Below, piece by piece: positions 22,580-29,084 of a stretch of 30,149 nt of DNA. The stretch lies in NCBI GenBank assembly GCA_902800435.1, contig CADCEQ010000043.1, positions 1-30,149 on the forward strand, in the 5' to 3' direction. A program made the translations under genes and the position numbers. Each line of letters starts with the position of its first letter. Position 1 is the first letter of the stretch. The DNA comes from an uncultured Prevotellaceae bacterium. Lineage in GTDB: Bacteria; Bacteroidota; Bacteroidia; Bacteroidales; Bacteroidaceae. The notes beneath the pieces were generated by a model that ran no database searches, had not been told where the DNA came from, and saw only the letters and a program-made list of their open reading frames with translations.

Positions 22580-23640
22580 GATTCAAGTGGTATGGTTTGG
22601 GTAGTATTAATGGTAAGTCGATAAGCTTGCATGCCTTTGGCGTTGAGGTAGTCTATCAGTTGCTGTTGGCACTCAGAGTCACGAGCCAGGTATTGAACTG
22701 AGCCGTCACCGTGGGAGCCAACGCCCTTTCCTCCATAGACGAGGGGCTGAACCTGTGGGTCGCTGAGGGCAGCATGCAGACGTGGCGCCTTCAACTGTTC
22801 GGGCGACATAGGGGCAATAACGTCATTGAATATGTTCTCAGCTTCGGTCATAAGCTGTCCTAAACGCTCTGCGTCGCCCTCAGCCATATAGCTGACCGCC
22901 CTACTGACAATATCCTGATTGACGGAGCCAAGCACATGGTGCAAACGCTCTTCCTGCTCGTTGCCGGCAAATGGGTAAGCCTTGTTCAGGTCGCGGAGTA
23001 TGCGAACAGTATCCTTCTGTCCGCCAAGGTCGGCAAAAACCCAGTGAAGAGGCTTTCCAACTACAAGCGGCCGCACCTCGATATCGTCAGCATCGAATAT
23101 CATGAGACTGGGTTTGACGCCGAAAGCGCAGGCCTGATCGAGGCGCCCGCAGCGGCTGGGTGTACGCAGTTCGCCGACATAGGCAATGTTCATCTCGCTC
23201 AGCGTATTGAGGTTCAGATTATATAGAATATTGTACGCGCGAGCTACCAGCACGCAAATGGCCGCACTTGACGACAGTCCGCTCTTCATGGGAAGAGTCA
23301 TCGACGTGATGGTGACGCGAAGCCCACCTACATGATACTTCTCGAGCATATAGGAGGCAACGCCGGCACAATAGCTGAAGAAGGAGCCCGATTTAGCAAC
23401 GCGCCTTAACTCCTCTTCGTCCATACGGCACGAGAAATCCTGCCACAAATTGCGTATCTCTGGCGCCGTGCTATACATCTCAAAGTTCTCGGATTTCTCA
23501 ACCTCAGCATAAATCCCCTGCTCAATGCCCGTAACTATGGCAGTCCCGGGCACTATGTCGGCATTCATGGTGCGATAGTGGCCGGCCCAGTCGGTATGTT
23601 CGCCAAAAAGGCAGAGGCGTCCCGGAACGAATAATTTCAT
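22570..23640 (-). CDS. GHMP-family sugar kinase (galactokinase-like)
   Basis: This ATP-dependent small-molecule kinase has 356 residues. The N-terminus PGRLCLFGEHTDW (6-18) matches the galactokinase signature position (PGRVNLIGEHTDY). The phosphate loop is LPMKSGLSSSAAICVL (116-131), and the third GHMP motif is YGGKGVGSHGDGSVQYLA near 306-323. The Trp instead of Tyr after HTD and the shorter length separate it from true GalK, so the substrate could be another sugar or sugar acid. It is the first gene of a three-gene minus-strand operon with two deoxynucleoside kinases, an unusual partner set. A -7 box lies 43 nt upstream. Confidence 0.85.
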   Translation of the reverse strand: MKLFVPGRLCLFGEHTDWAGHYRTMNADIVPGTAIVTGIEQGIYAEVEKSENFEMYSTAPEIRNLWQDFSCRMDEEELRRVAKSGSFFSYCAGVASYMLEKYHVGGLRVTITSMTLPMKSGLSSSAAICVLVARAYNILYNLNLNTLSEMNIAYVGELRTPSRCGRLDQACAFGVKPSLMIFDADDIEVRPLVVGKPLHWVFADLGGQKDTVRILRDLNKAYPFAGNEQEERLHHVLGSVNQDIVSRAVSYMAEGDAERLGQLMTEAENIFNDVIAPMSPEQLKAPRLHAALSDPQVQPLVYGGKGVGSHGDGSVQYLARDSECQQQLIDYLNAKGMQAYRLTINTTQTIPLESCI

Positions 23641-23683
23641 GTTTCCGATGTGATTTTGGGGTTGAATTACGCTTTTATGAGTA

Positions 23684-23691
23684 CAAAGGTA
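23684..23691 (-). promoter_or_regulatory. -7 box of the GHMP kinase operon
   Basis: TACCTTTG on the minus strand, followed by TAC. Neither a TTTG -33 box nor a TTCG box is visible upstream, so recognition may depend on other contacts or the site may be weak. Confidence 0.4.
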
Positions 23692-23720
23692 GTATTTTTT
23701 TTCATTTTTCCGCCTTTTTG

Positions 23721-23752
23721 TTTGGTTATTTTAATTATTTTCTCTACTTTTG
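23721..23752 (+). promoter_or_regulatory. Promoter of the ECF sigma factor gene
   Basis: TTTG (23721-23724), 20 nt, then TACTTTTG (23745-23752) followed by CAG. It leaves an AT-rich leader of about 80 nt before the start codon. No TTCG box is present. Confidence 0.65.
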
Positions 23753-23839
23753 CAGCGCAAACATTTATTTAATAACTCAAAACATTAAACTTTATTGCCT
23801 ATCGAAACACAATTACTTCATAACAAATAACAACCGAAT

Positions 23840-24439
23840 ATGAAGGAATTTGAGGGAATGTCCAACGAAATGTTGGCATTGCTTTACGTAGGAGGAAACA
23901 ATAGAGCGTTTGACGAGTTATTAGAAAGAACTCAGTCGAAGTTGTTCGCGTACATTATGTTCGTGGTACGTAATGAGGATGTGGCCAACGACATCTTCCA
24001 GGAGACCTTTGTCAAGGTGATTACCCGACTGCAGGAAGGGCGCTACACCGACTCCGGGAAGTTCACGTTCTGGCTCACACGCATTGCCCACAACGCCATC
24101 ATGGACTGGTATCGCTCGCAGAAGAGCGACCGCATCGTCGACCTGGCTGACGACAATGACCTGAGCAACCTCAGCGGTGAGCAGGTGCAAGACTCATTCC
24201 GCGAGAGCGAGATGGTCAACGACCAGGTGATGGAGGACGTCCGCCGACTGATGGAAGCCCTGCCGACAGCCCAGCGCGAAGTGGTCTTTATGCGCTTCTA
24301 CCAGCAACTCTCGTTCAAGGAGATTGCCGACTTGACGGGCGTGAGCATCAACACGGCGCTGGGACGCATGCGCTATGCACTGATGAACCTTCGCAAGATG
24401 GCGAAGGAACACCAGATGGAGCTGGCCCTTGAGTATTAA
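23840..24439 (+). CDS. RNA polymerase sigma-70 family factor, ECF type
   Basis: This 199-residue alternative sigma factor has regions 2 and 4 only. Region 2 spans about 20-95 and includes FAYIMFVVRNEDVANDIFQE, FVKVITRL and the -10 recognition helix FTFWLTRIAHNAIMDWYRS. An acidic linker (DLADDNDLSNLSGEQ) follows. Region 4 at about 135-190 has LPTAQREVVFMRFYQQLSFK and EIADLTGVSINTALGRMRYA. No anti-sigma gene follows; instead the gene meets rpe tail to tail, so its control, if any, is not evident here. The long leader could carry regulation. The target regulon cannot be read from sequence. Confidence 0.92.
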   Translation: MKEFEGMSNEMLALLYVGGNNRAFDELLERTQSKLFAYIMFVVRNEDVANDIFQETFVKVITRLQEGRYTDSGKFTFWLTRIAHNAIMDWYRSQKSDRIVDLADDNDLSNLSGEQVQDSFRESEMVNDQVMEDVRRLMEALPTAQREVVFMRFYQQLSFKEIADLTGVSINTALGRMRYALMNLRKMAKEHQMELALEY

Positions 24440-25083
24440 AGGGCGCGAAGACTGCGAATAGTTTCCTCGGGCGTAGGACTCTTGAAGACATAGCTGCCGC
24501 TGACGAGCACGTCGACGCCGGCCTCGACCAGCATCGGGGCCGTCTCGCCTTGTACGCCGCCGTCGACCTCGATGAGGGCGCTGCTGCCGCTGTTGGCAAT
24601 GAGTTGGCGCAGCTGGCGTGCCTTCTTCAGCGTATTCGTAATAAACTTCTGTCCGCCGAAGCCGGGGTTGACGCTCATCAGCAGCACCATATCGACGTCG
24701 CCGATGATGTCTTCGAGCAGCGACACAGGCGTCGATGGATTCAGCGTGACGCCCGCCTTCATGCCGGCATCGTGAATCTCCTGAACGGTGCGGTGCAGAT
24801 GGTCGCAGGCTTCCAGATGTACGTTCATCATCATCGCACCCAGCTTGGCCGTTTGCTTGATGTAGCGCTCGGGCTTCACAATCATGTAGTGAACGTCGAG
24901 CGGCTTCTTGCATTTCGAAGCAACAGCCTCTAAAACGGGAAAACCGAATGAAATGTTGGGGACGAACACACCGTCCATCACGTCCAAGTGGAGCCAGTCG
25001 GCTTCGCTGCGGTTTATCATTTCAATGTCGCGGTCGAGATGCAGGAAGTCGGCTGCGAGCAACGATGGAGATACCTTTGTCAT
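24436..25083 (-). CDS. rpe: Ribulose-phosphate 3-epimerase
   Basis: Rpe interconverts ribulose-5-phosphate and xylulose-5-phosphate in the pentose phosphate pathway. The 215-residue TIM barrel has VSPSLLAADFLHL at the start, HLDVMDGVFVPNISFG (metal and catalytic D34), MSVNPGFGGQKFI, and the second Asp with the phosphate loop in IEVDGGVQGE and VSGSYVFKS. Its stop shares TTAA with the stop of the convergent sigma gene (4-nt overlap). It is preceded by a 47-residue gene and four GTAAATC-like heptamers, the last of which contains the rpe ATG. Confidence 0.96.
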   Translation of the reverse strand: MTKVSPSLLAADFLHLDRDIEMINRSEADWLHLDVMDGVFVPNISFGFPVLEAVASKCKKPLDVHYMIVKPERYIKQTAKLGAMMMNVHLEACDHLHRTVQEIHDAGMKAGVTLNPSTPVSLLEDIIGDVDMVLLMSVNPGFGGQKFITNTLKKARQLRQLIANSGSSALIEVDGGVQGETAPMLVEAGVDVLVSGSYVFKSPTPEETIRSLRAL

Positions 25084-25108
25084 TTACGATTTGCTATTTA
25101 CGATTTAC
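25081..25108 (-). repeat. Heptamer tandem repeat at the rpe start
   Basis: On the minus strand the units are GTAAATC, GTAAATA, GCAAATC and GTAAATG; the last three bases of the fourth unit are the rpe start codon. TAA occurs in three of the four units. The stop of the upstream small gene lies 2 nt before the array. Confidence 0.85.
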
Positions 25109-25110
25109 AT

Positions 25111-25254
25111 TCAGTTAAGACAATAGGCTTGTCCGTTTTCCACACGATAGGTATAGGCAAACTGACGGATGGTCTGAAGTGTCTTTTCGCGTGGCTTGAA
25201 TCGTTCGCTCATTGATGCTACAGCATCGAAAACTTGTTGAGTAGATATTTGCAT
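25111..25254 (-). CDS. Small conserved-looking protein of 47 residues
   Basis: The minus strand from ATG at 25254 reads MQISTQQVFDAVASMSERFK, PREKTLQTIRQFAYTYRVEN, GQAYCLN and then TGA. The composition is that of a real soluble protein: amphipathic helices, mixed charge and no low complexity. The pattern TLQTIRQFAYTY is reminiscent of short conserved Bacteroidales proteins, but I cannot name a family. It is 27 nt upstream of rpe in the same direction and separated from it only by the heptamer array, so the two are likely co-transcribed. The gene is easily missed because of its size. Function unknown. Confidence 0.65.
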   Translation of the reverse strand: MQISTQQVFDAVASMSERFKPREKTLQTIRQFAYTYRVENGQAYCLN

Positions 25255-25350
25255 AGGCACACATTTATTTGTTACTATATCTTATAAACGCTACTATTAA
25301 CATTTTATTATATCAATCGGCAAATATTTTTTGAACTGCAGGAGCGAAAC

Positions 25351-25372
25351 TCGAAAAATCTTTGTACCTTTG
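25351..25372 (+). promoter_or_regulatory. Promoter of the CobW-family gene
   Basis: The -7 box is TACCTTTG (25365-25372), followed by CAG, with CTCGAA upstream (TCG at 25351-25353, 11 nt before the -7 box). No TTTG lies at the -33 spacing. The start codon is 26 nt downstream. No obvious Zur-type palindrome was recognised. Confidence 0.55.
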
Positions 25373-25398
25373 CAGGCACTTTGAAAAAACAAGGAGAA

Positions 25399-26610
25399 AT
25401 GAAGACTAATAATGAAATTCCCGTATTGCTGCTGACGGGTTATCTGGGCAGCGGCAAGACTACCCTACTCAACCGTATTCTTACCAACAAGCGCGGCATT
25501 AAGTTTGCCGTCATTGTCAACGATATCGGCGAGGTCAACATCGATGCCGACCTCATTCAGCAGGGTGGCATCGTCAACCAGCAGGACGACTCGCTCGTAG
25601 CCCTGCAGAACGGCTGCATCTGCTGCACGCTGAAGATGGATCTTGTCCGTCAGTTGCAAGACATCATCGAGATGCAGCGCTTCGACTACATCGTCATCGA
25701 GGCCAGTGGCATTTGCGAACCAGGCCCGATAGCACAGACTATCTGCTCGATTCCGCAGATGGTGCCCGATATGGAGTGTCAGCCCCGACTCGATGCCATC
25801 GTCACCGTGGTCGACGCTCTACGCATGAAGGACGAATTCGGCAGCGGTCTCAACCTCACTCGTCCCAATATCGACGAGGAAGACATCGAGAACCTGGTCA
25901 TTCAGCAGATAGAGTTCTGCAACATCGTATTGCTGAACAAAGCCGACGAGGTAAGTGCCGACGAGCTTGGCCGCATCCGAGGCATTATCCGCGAGTTGCA
26001 GCCCAAAGCCGAAATCATCGACACCAACTATGGCGACGTTGATCTCGACAAGATTATCAACACCCAGATGTTCGACTTCGACGAAGTGGCTACTTCGGCT
26101 ACCTGGATTCAGGAAGTTGAGCGGCACGACGATGATGACGATGATGACGATGACGACGAGCATGAACATGAGCATGAACACGAGCATGAGCACGAACACC
26201 ATCACCACCATCATCACCACCATCATGACGAAGGTGAGGCTGAGGAATACGGCATTGGCACTTACGTCTACTATGCCCGCCGTCCTTTCGAGTTAGGACT
26301 CTTCGACGAGTTCGTGGCCCGCAAGTGGCCCGCAGGTATCATCCGCGCCAAGGGAATCTGCTGGTTCAAGGACGAGCCCGACGTCTGCTACGTCTTCGAA
26401 CAGGCTGGTCGTCAGGTCAGTCTGCGCAACGCCGGACAGTGGTATGCAACAATGCCGAAGAAGGAGCTTGCCGAACTGATGGAGCAGCAGCCCAGCTTGC
26501 GCCGCGACTGGGACGACCAGTATGGTGACCGCATGCAGAAACTCGTCTTCATCGGCCAGCATCTTGACAAAGAGCTCATAGCTCGCGAACTTGACTTCTG
26601 TCTGGTTTAA
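25399..26610 (+). CDS. CobW/ZNG1-family G3E GTPase, metal chaperone
   Basis: GTPases of the COG0523 group deliver zinc, cobalt or other metals to client proteins. The 403-residue protein (from ATG 25399; an in-frame TTG lies 18 nt upstream) has the P-loop GYLGSGKTT (14-22), the metal-site motif GCICC (72-76, CxCC), a Walker B-like FDYIVIEASGICEPGP, and the guanine-specificity motif LNKAD. A linker at residues 243-277 holds one His, ten Asp, six Glu-His pairs, then Glu and ten His: a strong metal sponge. The CobW C-terminal domain follows (YYARRPFELGLFDEFVARKW, GICWFKDEPD). It is monocistronic with its own promoter. The metal and client are unknown; zinc is the usual guess for His-rich members. 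Confidence 0.93.
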   Translation: MKTNNEIPVLLLTGYLGSGKTTLLNRILTNKRGIKFAVIVNDIGEVNIDADLIQQGGIVNQQDDSLVALQNGCICCTLKMDLVRQLQDIIEMQRFDYIVIEASGICEPGPIAQTICSIPQMVPDMECQPRLDAIVTVVDALRMKDEFGSGLNLTRPNIDEEDIENLVIQQIEFCNIVLLNKADEVSADELGRIRGIIRELQPKAEIIDTNYGDVDLDKIINTQMFDFDEVATSATWIQEVERHDDDDDDDDDDEHEHEHEHEHEHEHHHHHHHHHHDEGEAEEYGIGTYVYYARRPFELGLFDEFVARKWPAGIIRAKGICWFKDEPDVCYVFEQAGRQVSLRNAGQWYATMPKKELAELMEQQPSLRRDWDDQYGDRMQKLVFIGQHLDKELIARELDFCLV

Positions 26611-26671
26611 GCATACAAAGTTGTTCTGCGGGGACCTCTGTAAGAAGCCGGCCCCGAACGGCTCGAATAGT

Positions 26672-26727
26672 GCCACCAAACGGGTCGATTACCGCCACCA
26701 AACGGGTCGTTTACCGCCACCAAACGG
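26672..26727. repeat. 22-bp tandem repeat, 2.5 copies
   Basis: Units start at 26672, 26694 and 26716, each opening GCCACCAAACGG. The first two continue GTCGATTACC and GTCGTTTACC, differing by one base over 22 nt; the third breaks off after 12 nt. It lies between the CobW-family gene and the glyA promoter. The layout is like iterons or the repeated ends of some insertion sequences, but no transposase is present. Confidence 0.8.
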
Positions 26728-26789
26728 AGTGAATGGAGCCGCTATTTACAAGAAAACCATAATATTCTGATTGCTGATGTTTTTTTCTA

Positions 26790-26820
26790 CCGAAACACAC
26801 CAGTCTTTCGGATTTTTTTC
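26790..26820 (+). terminator. Hairpin plus T-run upstream of glyA
   Basis: CCGAAA (26790-26795) pairs with TTTCGG (26806-26811) around a 10-nt loop, then ATTTTTTTC. It could terminate transcription from the CobW-family gene, and its right arm doubles as the upstream box of the glyA promoter. The stem is short, so termination strength is uncertain. Confidence 0.45.
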
Positions 26821-26829
26821 GTAACTTTG
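26806..26829 (+). promoter_or_regulatory. glyA promoter
   Basis: The -7 box is TAACTTTG (26822-26829), followed by CAC. TTTCGG lies upstream with TCG at 26808-26810, 11 nt before the -7 box. The start codon is 53 nt after the -7 box. Confidence 0.6.
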
Positions 26830-26882
26830 CACGCCGAAACGAGAAAGTACATAAAAACCCAATAGACACATTATCAAAGACG

Positions 26883-28128
26883 ATGAAAAGAGACAACCAA
26901 ATCTTCGAGTTGATTGAGAAAGAGCATCAGCGCCAGCTGAAAGGCATTGAGCTGATTGCCAGTGAGAACTTCGTGAGCGACCAAGTACGCCGAGGGCTAT
27001 CCCGGCAAGCGCTACTACGGCGGCTGCCAGGTGGTCGACGAGGTTGAGAAGCTGGCCATCGAGCGCGTCTGCAAGCTGTTCGACGCCGAGTATGCCAACG
27101 TGCAGCCCCACTCTGGTGCACAGGCCAACGCTGCCGTCCTGCTGGCTGTGCTGCAGCCCGGCGACACGTTCATGGGACTGAACCTGGCTCACGGCGGTCA
27201 CCTCTCACACGGTTCACTGGTCAACACCAGCGGCATTCTGTACAAGCCCGTGGGCTACAACCTGAACAAGGAGACGGGCCGCGTTGACTACGACGAGATG
27301 GAGCAGCTGGCCCTGGAGCACAAGCCGAAGCTGATTATCGGCGGTGGCTCGGCCTACAGCCGCGAGTGGGACTACAAGCGCATGCGCGAGATTGCCGACA
27401 AGGTTGGTGCGCTGCTAATGATTGATATGGCCCACCCCGCCGGTCTGATTGCCGCCGGCCTACTGGAGAACCCCGTGAAGTGGGCACACATCGTCACCTC
27501 GACGACTCATAAGACGCTGCGCGGTCCGCGCGGTGGCATCATCCTGATGGGTAAGGACTTCGAGAACCCCTGGGGCCTGAAGACGCCGAAGGGCGAGGTG
27601 AAGATGATGTCTGCCCTGCTCAACAGCGCCGTATTCCCCGGCCAGCAGGGTGGTCCGCTGGAGCACGTCATTGCCGCCAAGGCCGTTGCCTTCGGCGAGG
27701 CTCTGCAGCCCGAGTTCAAGGAGTGGGCTGCTCAGGTTCAGAAGAATGCCAAGGTGCTGGCCGACGAGCTGGTGAAGCGCGGCTTCGGCATCGTCAGCGG
27801 CGGCACCGACAACCACTCGATGCTTGTCGACCTGCGCTCGAAGTATCCCGATCTGACGGGTAAGGTGGCTGAGAACGCCCTCGTCGCTGCCGACATCACC
27901 GTCAACAAGAACATGGTGCCCTTCGACTCGCGCTCGGCCTTCCAGACCAGCGGTATCCGTCTCGGTACGCCCGCCATCACCACTCGCGGTGCTAAGGAGG
28001 ACCTGATGGTGCAGATTGCCGCCTGGATTGAGGAAGTGCTCAACGCTCCTGAGGACGAGCAGGTGATAGCCAGCGTCCGCCAGCGCGTCAACGAGAAGAT
28101 GAAGGAATATCCGCTCTTCGCCTACTAA
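26883..28128 (+). pseudogene. glyA: Serine hydroxymethyltransferase, frameshifted by an internal deletion
   Basis: GlyA makes glycine and 5,10-methylene-THF from serine with PLP. The N-terminus (from 26883) reads [31 protein letters not shown] and then loses frame at codon 33. The other frame resumes at 26983 with [20 protein letters not shown] and is intact to the stop at 28128, including the PLP-lysine region [14 protein letters not shown]. The segment normally between SDQV and NKYAEG (about 11-12 residues with MGSCLTN) is absent; the implied loss is about 35 nt, which is not a multiple of three. A truncated product could start at an internal ATG (27031) but would lack essential N-terminal residues. 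All else is conserved, so the lesion is recent or an assembly artefact. Confidence 0.9.
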
Positions 28129-28139
28129 ACAACAACGAT

Positions 28140-28168
28140 AAGCCCCTTGGAAACGTTCCGAGGGGCTT
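28140..28168. terminator. Terminator between glyA and the GH25 gene
   Basis: AAGCCCCTTGGAA (28140-28152) pairs with TTCCGAGGGGCTT (28156-28168) over 13 positions with one G-T wobble, around a 3-nt loop, then TCTTTTTCTT on the plus strand. It is a strong intrinsic terminator for glyA and sits 8 nt from the stop of the convergent muramidase gene. Confidence 0.9.
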
Positions 28169-28176
28169 TCTTTTTC

Positions 28177-29073
28177 TTATTCGCTATAAGCTTTCTCGCC
28201 GATGGTCTCCATCGAGCCGATGGTCATCTGCCGCAGGTCGTAGTAGGAGCCGTTGTAGATGTTGAAGTCGACGTGGCCCTTGATGCCGGGCAGCTTGCCC
28301 ACGTCGGTGTGCTGCCAGAACTTCCAGCGGCCCTTGTACTCGACGGAGTCCACGTAGTAGTGGGCAATCCAGTAGGGATACTGGTCGAAGACCGGGTCGC
28401 TGAGGTATTTCATCTTAAATTTATAATAGGTGTAGATGATGGGCTTCACCTTGTAGTGCCACTCGACGAGGTCGAGCCACTTCAGCACCGAGGCCTTGAA
28501 CTCCTCGTCGGTCTGCTCATTGGGCTTATGCTCGACGTCGAGCACGGGGGGCAGGTCGCCGTTCTCGAGCTTCACCTGACTGATGAAGTTCTGCGCCTGT
28601 CGGGCGGCTGGTGAGTGGACGCTGTAGAAATGGTAGGCGCCCCGGGTGAAGCCGTACTCGCGGGCCTGGTGGAAGTTCTCGCGGAAATTCTCATCCGTAC
28701 GCGTGGCCCCTTCAGTAGCCTTGATCATCACGAAGCGCACGGGGTAGCGCCCTATCATGCCCTTGTCCTTCAGCTCGTCCCAGTCGATGTGTCCCTGATG
28801 GTGGGAAATGTCGATGCCGTGAATCTCGTAGCCGTCGGGATAGTTGGTATCGCCATAAAGGGCGCGCCAGCGGAATCCGAACGGACCGACGAAGAAATAG
28901 TAGAAAAGCCAGATGTAGACCGCCACGATGGCAAGGCCACCAATCCACCATCCCCACGAAGGAATGCGCTTAAAAAAGCCGGTCACGACCCCAGGGCGCT
29001 TTTTACGCCCGGAGCCGTGATCAGACTGATTGGTGCCGGTATGCTTACGGCGAGCTACATGCTTCTTTGACAT
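28177..29073 (-). CDS. Membrane-anchored GH25 muramidase (lysozyme)
   Basis: This enzyme cleaves the MurNAc-GlcNAc bond of peptidoglycan. The 298-residue protein has a basic cytoplasmic N-terminus (1-38), one transmembrane segment at about 41-63 (WWIGGLAIVAVYIWLFYYFF), and a periplasmic GH25 barrel from about 80. The catalytic region starts GIDISHHQG (D88). The second acidic pair is LDVEHK (D179, E181), and later WKFWQHTDVGKLPGIKGHVD contains the family's conserved WQ and DxN-like end. With a membrane anchor it is likely a cell-wall remodelling enzyme rather than a phage lysin. It begins 11 nt after the pfp stop, so the two are probably co-transcribed. Confidence 0.93.
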   Translation of the reverse strand: MSKKHVARRKHTGTNQSDHGSGRKKRPGVVTGFFKRIPSWGWWIGGLAIVAVYIWLFYYFFVGPFGFRWRALYGDTNYPDGYEIHGIDISHHQGHIDWDELKDKGMIGRYPVRFVMIKATEGATRTDENFRENFHQAREYGFTRGAYHFYSVHSPAARQAQNFISQVKLENGDLPPVLDVEHKPNEQTDEEFKASVLKWLDLVEWHYKVKPIIYTYYKFKMKYLSDPVFDQYPYWIAHYYVDSVEYKGRWKFWQHTDVGKLPGIKGHVDFNIYNGSYYDLRQMTIGSMETIGEKAYSE

Positions 29074-29084
29074 TCAGCGTAGCC

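Noticed and set aside
26672..26727. CRISPR array
   Set aside because: The 22-nt units are contiguous with no spacers and there are no cas genes.
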